Below, piece after piece: positions 15,538 through 23,677 of a stretch of DNA of 64,000 bases (position 1 is its first letter; every line of letters starts with the position of its first letter). The notes below the pieces were generated by a model. The model was given only the letters and a program-made list of their open reading frames with translations, had not been told where the DNA came from and did not search any database. Location: assembly GCA_049334165.1 (NCBI GenBank), contig JBEGHD010000004.1; one strand, written 5' to 3'. A program made the translations under genes and the position numbers. Source of the DNA: JBEGHD01 sp049334165. Lineage in GTDB: Bacteria; Bacteroidota; Bacteroidia; Flavobacteriales_D; Sanyastnellaceae.

Positions 15538-17181
15538 ATGCGTATAACCCTAACTTTTCTCACCATACTACTCGGGAGCCAATTTTCTTTTGCCCAGCTT
15601 TACATTAATGAAATCATGGCTTCCAACTCAACGACCATTGCCGATAATTTTGATGAATACGATGACTGGATTGAGATCTACAATGGCGGAAGTGTACCAG
15701 TAAACCTGGCGGGTTATTACCTTTCTGATGATGCACAAAACCTCACGCAGTATCAAATTCCAACTGATGCTTCTCTTTTTGTCACTCAGGGAAATCACAT
15801 TCTGATTTGGACAGACAATGACATTACTCAGGGACCAGACCACACAAACTTCAGACTTTCTGGTGGAGATGGAGAGACCATTATTCTCACTGATCCAGAT
15901 GGTACAACCATAATCGATCAGGTGGACTTCGGTCAACAGCAAACCGACATTTCTTACGGAAGAGAATCTGACGGTGCCGAAAACTGGATTTTCTTCAATT
16001 CTCCTACACCAGAAGAAACAAATCAGGAAGCACCGCAAGAAACACAGCTTTTATTTATCAATGAAGTGCTGTCGGTAAATCAGAATAATATCGATGACCA
16101 GGCTAACGAACACGAGCCCTGGTTTGAGATTTACAATCCAAATGCCCAACAAGTGAATTTGGCCGGTTACTACGTTTCCTACAATGGTTCAGAATTGTTT
16201 CAAATTCCTTCTAACGATCCGGTGAGAACTACTGTTGAGGGCAACGACTTCATTGTCTTTTGGGCCGATGGTGATCTGGGACAGGGAGCTAATCACACTG
16301 AATTTGAAATTTCTTCGGGAGATGGTGACCTCGTGCTTTACGGGTTAGACGGTTCGTCAATAGTTGACGAGTATTCTTTTCCCGACCTCGACTCAGATGT
16401 TTCCTACGGTAGATCTACGGACGGAGGTTTGAACTCTATCCTGTTCGATATTCCAACTCCGAGAGTAACAAATACTCTAATTATAATCGAGCCTGAAGAG
16501 ATTTACATCAATGAACTTCTCGCTGCGAATATGACAGATATTGCCGATAATGTTGGTGAATTTGAAGATTGGTTTGAATTGTATAACCCCAATCCATACC
16601 CGGTAAATCTTGCAGGGTATTATCTAACGGATGATCAGGAGAACCCAACAAAATTTCAAATTACAACGAACAACACAGACAGCACGACCATCCAACCCGG
16701 TGACTGGATGCTTTTTTACGCTGATGAAGATCAGGAGCAAGGTGTCAACCACGTCAACTTCCGACTCAACAATGCTGGAGAAGAGCTGGCGCTCTACGGT
16801 CCTGATGGTTTTTCACTGGCAGATGAAATAAACTTTGTGGACCTGGCTACAGACGAGTCTCTGGGAAGGCTCACGGATGGTGGTCCCAACTGGGTTACTT
16901 TTATTGGTACCACTCCAGATGCCAGCAACGAAGGCGGTACGGTGTCTGTCAAAGAACCCGGACAGGAAGAGCTGAGGTTCGAGATTTATCCCAACCCCAA
17001 CCAATCCGGGGTTTTATATTTTGGCCGAATCGAAAAAGAAATTCAAATTTTTTCTGCATCAGGTAGTCTCGTTAAAACTATTCGCAATCAGAACTCTACG
17101 GACGTATCAGCTCTGAAAGCAGGAGTTTATTTTGTCAAAAACGACAGCGGACAGGTAGCGCGATTGGTTGTAACCCAATGA
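15538..17181 (+). CDS. Secreted three-LTD protein with T9SS sorting domain
   Basis: 547 residues. Signal peptide 1-19 (ends SFAQLYINEI), then three lamin tail domains starting near residues 21, 178 and 321, each opening with the same YINEIMASN / FINEVLSVN / YINELLAAN motif and containing the EYDDWIEIYN-type and VNLAGYYLSDD-type strands. The last about 80 residues are a type A T9SS sorting domain (RFEIYPNPNQSG … KAGVYFVKN), so the protein should be exported through the outer membrane and attached to the surface or released. The repeats differ enough in sequence to be old duplications. Binding target unknown. Confidence 0.88.
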   Translation: MRITLTFLTILLGSQFSFAQLYINEIMASNSTTIADNFDEYDDWIEIYNGGSVPVNLAGYYLSDDAQNLTQYQIPTDASLFVTQGNHILIWTDNDITQGPDHTNFRLSGGDGETIILTDPDGTTIIDQVDFGQQQTDISYGRESDGAENWIFFNSPTPEETNQEAPQETQLLFINEVLSVNQNNIDDQANEHEPWFEIYNPNAQQVNLAGYYVSYNGSELFQIPSNDPVRTTVEGNDFIVFWADGDLGQGANHTEFEISSGDGDLVLYGLDGSSIVDEYSFPDLDSDVSYGRSTDGGLNSILFDIPTPRVTNTLIIIEPEEIYINELLAANMTDIADNVGEFEDWFELYNPNPYPVNLAGYYLTDDQENPTKFQITTNNTDSTTIQPGDWMLFYADEDQEQGVNHVNFRLNNAGEELALYGPDGFSLADEINFVDLATDESLGRLTDGGPNWVTFIGTTPDASNEGGTVSVKEPGQEELRFEIYPNPNQSGVLYFGRIEKEIQIFSASGSLVKTIRNQNSTDVSALKAGVYFVKNDSGQVARLVVTQ

Positions 17182-17218
17182 CCTTCAAGAGCCTCTTTAC
17201 TAAAAAGATTTGTAGAAA

Positions 17219-17295
17219 TTTCGCAGACCTGATAAAATCACTACTTTTGCACCTCATTTTGAAAAAGTGAGCCTGCAAGTTGACACGGGCTTTTT
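17219..17295 (+). promoter_or_regulatory. rpsA promoter and structured leader
   Basis: -33-like TTTC (17219-17222), 19 nt, and the -7 TACTTTTG (17242-17249) predict a start near 17254 and a leader of about 105 nt. In the leader, AAAAAG (17262-17267) and CC (17272-17273) can pair with GG (17288-17289) and CTTTTT (17290-17295), a hairpin ending in a T run that could attenuate transcription or serve S1 autoregulation. Confidence 0.5.
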
Positions 17296-17358
17296 GCAAA
17301 TTTCTCTCGTTGATGTCAATCCAGAAATTGGGACGAGATACAAATTAACAATGCCAAC

Positions 17359-19806
17359 ATGGCTGAAGAAAAAAAGGATTCAGTAGAGAATACTGAAGAA
17401 AAGAAACAAGAGGTAACCGATCAGAAGGAGACCTTAAAAAAACCTGAAGCAAAGTCGGAAGCAAAAGCAGCAGCAGAAGCTGACAGCGCAGAAGACAAAG
17501 GATCTAAATCAGGTGACACTCCAGAAAAAACTTCTCAAAAAACTCAGGCTAAAGCCAGTGCTACAAAGGACGAAGCAGAGAAAGTAACTGCTCCTGAAGG
17601 CAAAGCTGACGACAGCAAGAAGACAGACAAAGAGAAGAAAAAAGCAACCAAAGTAGATGTAGAGGCTGAATCGTCTAGCGATGTTAAAGCTGATTCTACA
17701 GATGACTCTGACAAAGGAGGAAACAAATTTGATCACGGTCCAGAAACTGTTAAAAACGGTGAACTTCAATTCCGCGAGCCGGAAGAAAAGTTTGACTGGG
17801 CAGGATCAGATCAATCTGTAGACGACTACACTCCAGACGAGCGCGAAAAGCTCGATGACGTGTATGGCGACACTCTTACTTTTATTGCCGAAAAAGAAGT
17901 AACAACTGGTAAAGTTGTTTCTGTTGGGAAGAAAGAAGTTGTTGTAAACATCGGATACAAATCAGAAGGTGTTATTCAGGCTTCTGAATTCCGTTACAAC
18001 CCAGACTTGAAAGCTGGCGATGAAGTGCCGGTTTACGTTGAGCAGCAAGAAGACAAAAACGGTCAGCTTGTGATTTCTCACAAGACAGCACGTGTACACA
18101 GTGCCTGGGAGAATGTAAACGAAGCACTCGACAAGGAGCAAATCATTATGGGTGAGGTGAAATGCCGTACCAAAGGTGGTTTGATTGTAGATGTATTCGG
18201 AATCGAAGCATTCTTGCCTGGTTCACAAATAGATGTGAAGCCTATCCGCGACTACGACATGTACGTTGGAAAACGCATGGAATTCAAAGTGGTTAAAATC
18301 AATCACGAATTCAAAAACGTTGTGGTTTCACACAAAGCGCTCATCGAAGCAGAGCTCGAAGAGCAGAAAAAACAAATTATTCAAGGGCTTGAAAAAGGTC
18401 AGGTTCTCGAGGGAACTGTCAAAAATATCACTTCTTACGGTGTGTTTATCGACCTTGGTGGAGTGGACGGACTTGTTCACATCACGGATCTATCCTGGGG
18501 TCGTATCAATCACCCTGAAGAGGTTGTTGAACTCGACCAGAAAATCAATGTGGTTATTCTCGACTTCGATGATGACAAGAAGAGAATTGCTCTCGGTCTG
18601 AAACAACTTACTTCTCATCCATGGGACAGCCTCGATGAAAAACTCGATGTTGGCGACAAAGTGAAAGGTAAAGTCGTAGTCCTTGCCGATTACGGTGCTT
18701 TCGTTGAGATCGCTCCAGGAGTAGAAGGATTGGTTCACGTTTCTGAAATGTCATGGTCGCAGCACTTGCGCAGCGCTCAGGATTTCTTGAAAGTAGGAGA
18801 CGAGATCGAAGCAGTTATCTTGACACTCGATCGCGAAGACCGCAAAATGTCACTTGGTATGAAGCAACTCATGGATGATCCATGGGAAGATATTCAAACC
18901 AAATACCCAGTTGATTCTAAGCACAAGGCGAAAGTTCGCAACTTCACCAACTTCGGTGTATTTGTTGAGCTAGAAGAAGGTGTAGATGGATTGATTCATA
19001 TCTCAGACCTCTCGTGGTCTAAAAAGATCAAGCACCCATCTGAATTCTGCAATGTTGGCGATGAGCTCGAAGTAGTGGTACTAGAAGTAGACCGCGAAAA
19101 CCGCAGATTGAGCCTCGGTCACAAACAACTCGAAGAAAACCCATGGGATGTATTCGAAACTGTTTTTGCTGAAGGATCAGTTCACCAGGGTACAATCATC
19201 CGCAAAGAAGGCAACCAGTTTGTAGTTAGCCTTCCTTACGGAGTAGAAGGTTACGCTACTGCCAAGCACCTTAAGAAGGAAGATGGTAGCCAGGCGGAAA
19301 TGGACGAAACGCTTGATTTCAAAGTGTTGGAGTTCAACAAAAACGCAAAGCGCATTGTAGTGTCTCACCTTCGTAGCCACGAAGAAGGCGAAGATCCAGC
19401 TCCTAAAAAATCACCTAAGAAATCTGGTGGTGGCGGATCAGGAAAATCAACTACCCCACAAGCTGAGAAAACAACTCTCGGTGACCTCGGAGTATTGGGT
19501 AACCTGAAAAACGAGATGGAAAAAGGCGATGCTGCCGGAAAAGCCAAAGAAGCTGAGAAAGCTGAAAAGAAAGATGAAAAAGCAGAAGAGGATAAAAACA
19601 ACGCTGAAGCAAAAACATCTAAGGCTGACAAGGTAAAGCAAGAGCCAGAGCCTGACAAGCAAGCCGAAGCTGCCGCTGAAAAAGCAGCCAAGGAAGAAAA
19701 GAAAGAAGAGTCTGACGACAAAAAGAAGGACGATAAAGCTAAAGAGCCTAAGGCCGAGAAAAAAGAAGAAAAGTCGGATGACGAAGACAAGAAGGAAGAG
19801 AAGTAA
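17359..19806 (+). CDS. rpsA: 30S ribosomal protein S1 with long charged extensions
   Basis: S1 binds mRNA and delivers it to the 30S subunit. Six S1 (OB-fold) domains are visible between about residues 180 and 680; domains 3 to 5 are the most canonical (SYGVFIDLGGVDGLVHITDLSW, DYGAFVEIAPGVEGLVHVSEMSW, NFGVFVELEEGVDGLIHISDLSW; shown in part). It is 815 residues long, against about 550-620 in most bacteria, because of an about 145-residue Lys/Glu/Ala/Asp/Ser-rich N-terminal extension and an about 130-residue Lys/Glu/Ala-rich C-terminal tail, both probably disordered. Codon use looks like its neighbours. It has its own promoter, leader and a perfect terminator. Confidence 0.94.
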   Translation: MAEEKKDSVENTEEKKQEVTDQKETLKKPEAKSEAKAAAEADSAEDKGSKSGDTPEKTSQKTQAKASATKDEAEKVTAPEGKADDSKKTDKEKKKATKVDVEAESSSDVKADSTDDSDKGGNKFDHGPETVKNGELQFREPEEKFDWAGSDQSVDDYTPDEREKLDDVYGDTLTFIAEKEVTTGKVVSVGKKEVVVNIGYKSEGVIQASEFRYNPDLKAGDEVPVYVEQQEDKNGQLVISHKTARVHSAWENVNEALDKEQIIMGEVKCRTKGGLIVDVFGIEAFLPGSQIDVKPIRDYDMYVGKRMEFKVVKINHEFKNVVVSHKALIEAELEEQKKQIIQGLEKGQVLEGTVKNITSYGVFIDLGGVDGLVHITDLSWGRINHPEEVVELDQKINVVILDFDDDKKRIALGLKQLTSHPWDSLDEKLDVGDKVKGKVVVLADYGAFVEIAPGVEGLVHVSEMSWSQHLRSAQDFLKVGDEIEAVILTLDREDRKMSLGMKQLMDDPWEDIQTKYPVDSKHKAKVRNFTNFGVFVELEEGVDGLIHISDLSWSKKIKHPSEFCNVGDELEVVVLEVDRENRRLSLGHKQLEENPWDVFETVFAEGSVHQGTIIRKEGNQFVVSLPYGVEGYATAKHLKKEDGSQAEMDETLDFKVLEFNKNAKRIVVSHLRSHEEGEDPAPKKSPKKSGGGGSGKSTTPQAEKTTLGDLGVLGNLKNEMEKGDAAGKAKEAEKAEKKDEKAEEDKNNAEAKTSKADKVKQEPEPDKQAEAAAEKAAKEEKKEESDDKKKDDKAKEPKAEKKEEKSDDEDKKEEK

Positions 19807-19829
19807 ATCTAACTTCTTCAGATAAAATG

Positions 19830-19866
19830 AAGTCCCTTTCGAGTATATCGAAAGGGACTTTTTTTT
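19830..19866 (+). terminator. Rho-independent terminator of rpsA
   Basis: A perfect 13-bp stem, AAGTCCCTTTCGA (19830-19842) with TCGAAAGGGACTT (19848-19860), loop GTATA, then a run of T. Confidence 0.95.
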
Positions 19867-19892
19867 ACCCTTACTTTAAGCAGTGGAAATTA

Positions 19893-19900
19893 TATATTTG
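19893..19900 (+). promoter_or_regulatory. -7 element for pyrR-pyrB
   Basis: TATATTTG matches TAnnTTTG; the ATG of pyrR follows at 19918, leaving a leader of about 13 nt. The leader is therefore too short for a PyrR-type attenuator. No clear -33 box. Confidence 0.55.
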
Positions 19901-19917
19901 CCAGCAGCAATAATTTT

Positions 19918-20472
19918 ATGAAGCCAGTTACCCTCATAGATAAAAAGCAGCTCGGGCTGATCATAAACCGCCTGGCTTATCAGCTTATCGAAAACCACGA
20001 TGACTTTTCGGATGCTGTGCTTTTAGGTCTTCAACCCAGAGGAGTGCAACTTGCAGAGAGAATTCATGACAGGCTTAAGGAAATTATGCCCCAGGCCCAA
20101 ATTCATCTGGGTAGTCTTGATATCACTTTCTTCCGGGACGATTTCAGAAGGAGAGAAGAACCAATCAAAGCCAACTCCACACAAATTGACTTCATCATCG
20201 AAGACAAAAAGGTTATTTTAATCGATGATGTTCTTTACACCGGCAGAACAATCAGAGCAGGACTGGACGCCATGTTGTCCTACGGAAGACCATCGGCTGT
20301 AGAGCTGCTCGTTCTGGTAGACCGCAGGTTTAGCAGAGAGCTACCGATAGACCCTACTTACATTGGAAAGAGCGTAGATAGCATAGACTCTCAGAGAGTG
20401 AAAGTGGAATTTGCAAAAAACACATCCAACGACCGCGTGTTGTTGTTTAATACAGAATTGGCAGATGAGTAG
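19918..20472 (+). CDS. pyrR: PyrR bifunctional regulator / uracil phosphoribosyltransferase
   Basis: A 184-residue type I phosphoribosyltransferase. The PRPP-binding loop VILIDDVLYTGRTIRAG lies around residues 99-115, and the N-terminal RLAYQLIENH helix and VLLGLQPRGVQLAERI are typical of PyrR. In Gram-positive bacteria PyrR binds pyr mRNA and also converts uracil to UMP; here the leader before the gene is too short for attenuation, so salvage or another regulatory mode is likely. The stop overlaps the pyrB start by 8 bp, so the two are translationally coupled and belong to pyrimidine metabolism. Confidence 0.93.
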   Translation: MKPVTLIDKKQLGLIINRLAYQLIENHDDFSDAVLLGLQPRGVQLAERIHDRLKEIMPQAQIHLGSLDITFFRDDFRRREEPIKANSTQIDFIIEDKKVILIDDVLYTGRTIRAGLDAMLSYGRPSAVELLVLVDRRFSRELPIDPTYIGKSVDSIDSQRVKVEFAKNTSNDRVLLFNTELADE

Positions 20473-21409
20473 TTTGAGTGTAAAACACCTTTTGGGAATT
20501 GCAGACCTGACCGAAGAAGACATCAGGCTGATCTTTTCAACTGCACTCAATTTCAAAGAAGTGATCAACCGGCCAATAAAGAAGGTTCCTTCTTTGAGAG
20601 ATATCACCATCGCCAATCTTTTCTTCGAAAACTCCACCAGAACAAAGCTTTCGTTTGAGCTGGCTGAAAAACGACTTTCTGCAGATGTGGTGAACTTCTC
20701 TTCTGGATCATCCTCTGTAAGTAAAGGCGAAACACTCATCGATACTGTGAATAACATCTTGTCGATGAAGGTAGATCTTGTGGTCATGCGCCATCCAAAT
20801 CCTGGAGCGGCAGCCTTCCTTTCCCGAAATGTGGACACCACAATTGTAAATGCCGGAGATGGAACTCACGAGCATCCAACTCAGGCGCTGCTCGATGTTT
20901 TCTCGCTACAACAGAAGCTGGGAGACGTGGCAGGGAAGAAGGTGGTAATTGTCGGGGATATCAAGCATTCAAGAGTAGCCTTGTCTAACATCTACTGTCT
21001 GCAAAAGATGGGAGCAGAAGTTATGGTTTGCGGTCCCACAACGCTCATTCCAAAGCATATTGAAAAATTGAATGTGAGAGTTGAACACGATCTTCAGAAA
21101 GCTCTCGAATGGTGTGATGTGGCCAATATGCTCAGAATTCAACTGGAAAGGCAGGGTGGAAAGCAAAATGTCAAATACTTTCCTTCTCTCAGAGAATATA
21201 CCTTGCAATACGGTCTTACTTTGCCTATGTTAGACCAGCTGAAGAAGGAAATTGTGATCATGCACCCAGGACCAATTAATCGCGGTGTAGAAATCACAAG
21301 TGAGGTGGCAGATTCGTCACACTCCATTATTTTGGAGCAAGTCGAAAACGGTGTGGCTATTAGGATGGCCGTACTTTATCTACTTGCCTCAGCCATAGAA
21401 AGAAATTGA
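20465..21409 (+). CDS. pyrB: Aspartate carbamoyltransferase catalytic subunit
   Basis: Catalyses carbamoyl phosphate + L-aspartate to N-carbamoylaspartate, the committed step of pyrimidine synthesis. 314 residues. The carbamoyl-phosphate loop STRTKLSFE and the motif HPTQALLD (about residues 136-143) are present, as is MHPGPINRGVEI near the C-terminus. The start at 20465 is chosen because MSSLSVKHLLGI opens the conserved N-terminus; the frame is open further upstream inside pyrR, but that would add an unrelated 18-residue stretch. No pyrI follows, as expected for the ungoverned trimer type with PyrR. Confidence 0.95.
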   Translation: MSSLSVKHLLGIADLTEEDIRLIFSTALNFKEVINRPIKKVPSLRDITIANLFFENSTRTKLSFELAEKRLSADVVNFSSGSSSVSKGETLIDTVNNILSMKVDLVVMRHPNPGAAAFLSRNVDTTIVNAGDGTHEHPTQALLDVFSLQQKLGDVAGKKVVIVGDIKHSRVALSNIYCLQKMGAEVMVCGPTTLIPKHIEKLNVRVEHDLQKALEWCDVANMLRIQLERQGGKQNVKYFPSLREYTLQYGLTLPMLDQLKKEIVIMHPGPINRGVEITSEVADSSHSIILEQVENGVAIRMAVLYLLASAIERN

Positions 21410-21419
21410 TTTTTGTTTA

Positions 21420-21427
21420 TATATTTG
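21420..21427 (+). promoter_or_regulatory. -7 element for the STAS gene
   Basis: TATATTTG begins 11 bp after the pyrB stop; the ATG follows at 21446, giving a leader of about 14 nt. This supports the internal ATG rather than the upstream ATG at 21413, which would lie before the transcript start. Confidence 0.5.
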
Positions 21428-21445
21428 TTGAAACGCGATACTCGT

Positions 21446-21817
21446 ATGAAATTTGAAATAGAAAACAAGGATAAAGTAGTAATTGTCAAGACCAAAGTCG
21501 AGAAGCTCGATGCTATTCACGCACCAGAACTAAAGTCTGAAATGGTGATGATGAATAAAAACGGGACGAAGAATATGATCATTGACATGAGTGAAACCCG
21601 TTACTGCGATTCCTCTGGCCTCAGTGCCGTGCTTGTTGCCAATCGTCTGTGTAGGGAAAACAACGGTACGTTTGTACTTTGTGGACTACAAGACTCGGTG
21701 GAAAAACTGATTAATATCTCACAATTGAACTCAGTTTTGAAAATTACACCGACATTAAACGAAGCGATAGATCTCGTTTACATGGACGAGGTAGAGCGCG
21801 ATATTGACAACAAGTAA
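21446..21817 (+). CDS. STAS-domain protein (anti-sigma factor antagonist-like)
   Basis: A 123-residue single STAS domain. The phosphorylation loop reads MSETRYCDSSGLSAVLVANR: the serine pair after Asp is the conserved site used by SpoIIAA-type anti-anti-sigma factors. The N-terminal MKFEIENKDKVVIVKTKVEKLDA strand-loop is typical. No anti-sigma kinase or sigma factor is adjacent, so it may act in another partner-switch or as a scaffold. The start follows the -7 element and the beginning of the domain. The gene lies between pyrB and a T9SS protein, then RNase Z. Confidence 0.88.
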   Translation: MKFEIENKDKVVIVKTKVEKLDAIHAPELKSEMVMMNKNGTKNMIIDMSETRYCDSSGLSAVLVANRLCRENNGTFVLCGLQDSVEKLINISQLNSVLKITPTLNEAIDLVYMDEVERDIDNK

Positions 21818-21828
21818 TTTCAGCTAAT

Positions 21829-22623
21829 ATGAAAAAACAACTACTCACTCTTTTTTGCGCACTAAGTTCTATTGCCCTCTCTGCCCAGTGCGTGGCAGAT
21901 CATGATTTTGGAGGCGAAGAATTTGGGGTATATCCCGATCCGCAACAAGGTGAAAGCTTTGTAGACGGAGTAGAAGGTGAAGCATATTCCGATGTTTTTC
22001 ATTTGAAAGTTCCCTCAGACGCTGGAGCAGTAAACAGTGCGTTTACAGGGCTTCCGGTGGATTCTGTGAAAATTGACTTTCTTGAAATGTCAGATGGAGG
22101 TTCTTTTGTTGCTGCATCAAACTTTGGGTTTTCGATAAACTGCAATAATGATAATGTCAGTCCGAATGCATGCACATTTATGGGGGGACAACAAGGTTGC
22201 GCAACTTTAGAAGGAACTCCCAATGTGGCGGATACTTTGATGATCAACGTTGGTCTCATTTTTTACACGACAGTTGGAGAAATGGCTCAGGCGGTTCCAT
22301 TGAATTACGATGGCTACTCTATCGTTATTGAAATGTCTAACAGCGTAGCTGAAGCGAGGCTTGACCAAATGGAAGTGAGCCAAAACTACCCTAACCCTTT
22401 TGGAGATCAAACTGAAATTAGAGTCGAGTTGCAGAACGCCTCTACTGTGAGTGTTTCGGTGATGAACCTTATCGGTGAAAAAGTGATGACTCGCAGCCTT
22501 GAAGGCCGCAGAGGAGTGAACACTGTGAAACTCACAGCTGATCAATTGGAGCCTGGTATCTACATGTATACGGTAGAAGCAAATGGACAAAGCACGACCA
22601 GAAGAATGGTTGTAAGTAAATAG
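21829..22623 (+). CDS. Secreted protein with T9SS sorting domain, function unknown
   Basis: 264 residues. Signal peptide 1-19 (ends ALSAQC). The body (about 20-175) is an all-beta region with one short cysteine pair (CNNDNVSPNAC … GCATLEG) that I do not recognise. Residues about 185-264 form a type A T9SS sorting domain (QNYPNPFGDQTEIRVEL … MNLIGEKV … LEPGIYMYTVEA … RMVVSK). It follows the STAS gene by 11 bp, suggesting co-transcription, and ends in its own strong terminator. It interrupts what I believe is otherwise a common STAS-rnz neighbourhood in this phylum. Confidence 0.8.
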   Translation: MKKQLLTLFCALSSIALSAQCVADHDFGGEEFGVYPDPQQGESFVDGVEGEAYSDVFHLKVPSDAGAVNSAFTGLPVDSVKIDFLEMSDGGSFVAASNFGFSINCNNDNVSPNACTFMGGQQGCATLEGTPNVADTLMINVGLIFYTTVGEMAQAVPLNYDGYSIVIEMSNSVAEARLDQMEVSQNYPNPFGDQTEIRVELQNASTVSVSVMNLIGEKVMTRSLEGRRGVNTVKLTADQLEPGIYMYTVEANGQSTTRRMVVSK

Positions 22624-22650
22624 CAACTTTTCACACATAAAAAATTTACA

Positions 22651-22679
22651 ACCGTCCGAATATCGGACGGTTTTTTTGT
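22651..22679 (+). terminator. Rho-independent terminator abutting the rnz start
   Basis: A perfect 9-bp stem ACCGTCCGA (22651-22659) with TCGGACGGT (22663-22671), loop ATA, and a T run to 22677. The TTG start of rnz begins at 22681, one base beyond the element. Confidence 0.93.
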
Positions 22680-22680
22680 T

Positions 22681-23598
22681 TTGAAATTTGAAGTAAACAT
22701 ACTCGGTTGTGGAGCGGCAACACCCACTCTAAAAAGAAATCCAACTGCGCAATTGGTGAACTTGCACGACAAGTTCTTCCTTGTTGACTGTGGAGAGGGA
22801 ACTCAGGTGGCAATGCGCAAAAACAAACTCAAATTTCAAAAGATAAACCACATCTTTATCAGCCATCTTCATGGCGATCACTACCTGGGATTAGTAGGTT
22901 TGATCTCTTCAATGCACTTATTGGGACGCAATAGAAAGCTCACCATTTACGGTCCTCCGGGAATTAGGGAGATTGTAGAAGTTAACCTGAAGCTTTCTCA
23001 AACAGTTCTAAATTTCGAATGCGAAATCATTGAACTCGATCTTAAAGAGAAAACTTTTTTATTTGACGATAAATCCCTGGAAGTCTTTGCCTTTCCACTC
23101 AAACACAGGATTACTTGCAATGGCTTTTTGTTTAGAGAAAAAAAGCGGAAGCCCAAGATTGACAAGAAGACTATAGCCGATTTTGACTTGTCCGTGAAAG
23201 AAATTGTCGCTTTAAAAAATGGCCAGGACGTCCAGCGCGAGGACTCTACCTGGTTGAAGTTTGAGGAGTTGACAAATCCCGCTCCAGAGCCAAGAGGATA
23301 CGGATACTGCTCTGATACTAAATATTGGGAGAGAGTTGTGGACTTCATTTCAGAATGCAATTTGCTCTACCACGAATCTACTTTTTTGGACGACAAAAAG
23401 GATAGAGCTAAGGAGACGTTCCATTCCACTGCCAGGCAAGCAGGAAAAATTGCCCAGTCAGCTAAGGTTAAGCAATTAATTTTGGGCCACTTTTCATCGC
23501 GCTACAGACAGCTCGATGGTTTTTTAGAAGAGGCAAAAGAGGAATTTGAGAACGTAATTCTCGCCAGTGATGGACTAACCGTGACCGTCCCTCAGTGA
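22681..23598 (+). CDS. rnz: Ribonuclease Z
   Basis: A 305-residue metallo-beta-lactamase-fold endonuclease that matures tRNA 3' ends. The zinc motif HLHGDH is at residues 62-67, with further ligands in LLYHESTF and the late ILGHFSSRY (HxH-type C-terminal ligand region). The start must be the TTG at 22681: the conserved first strand NILGCGAATPT begins five residues later, and no ATG or GTG exists between the preceding in-frame stop and this point. The preceding terminator means rnz needs read-through or a promoter I cannot see. Confidence 0.93.
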   Translation: MKFEVNILGCGAATPTLKRNPTAQLVNLHDKFFLVDCGEGTQVAMRKNKLKFQKINHIFISHLHGDHYLGLVGLISSMHLLGRNRKLTIYGPPGIREIVEVNLKLSQTVLNFECEIIELDLKEKTFLFDDKSLEVFAFPLKHRITCNGFLFREKKRKPKIDKKTIADFDLSVKEIVALKNGQDVQREDSTWLKFEELTNPAPEPRGYGYCSDTKYWERVVDFISECNLLYHESTFLDDKKDRAKETFHSTARQAGKIAQSAKVKQLILGHFSSRYRQLDGFLEEAKEEFENVILASDGLTVTVPQ

Positions 23599-23614
23599 GG
23601 TGTTCGAAAAATTA

Positions 23615-23646
23615 CTTGTTCGGGAAACACTTTGCCCTTACATTTG
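23615..23646 (+). promoter_or_regulatory. Promoter for the LuxR-type response regulator
   Basis: -33 CTTG (23615-23618), 20 nt, -7 TACATTTG (23639-23646), an exact TAnnTTTG. The predicted start is near 23651, 27 nt before the TTG codon. Confidence 0.65.
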
Positions 23647-23677
23647 TCATTATTTAGAATCGTTTTAGATTATCGCA

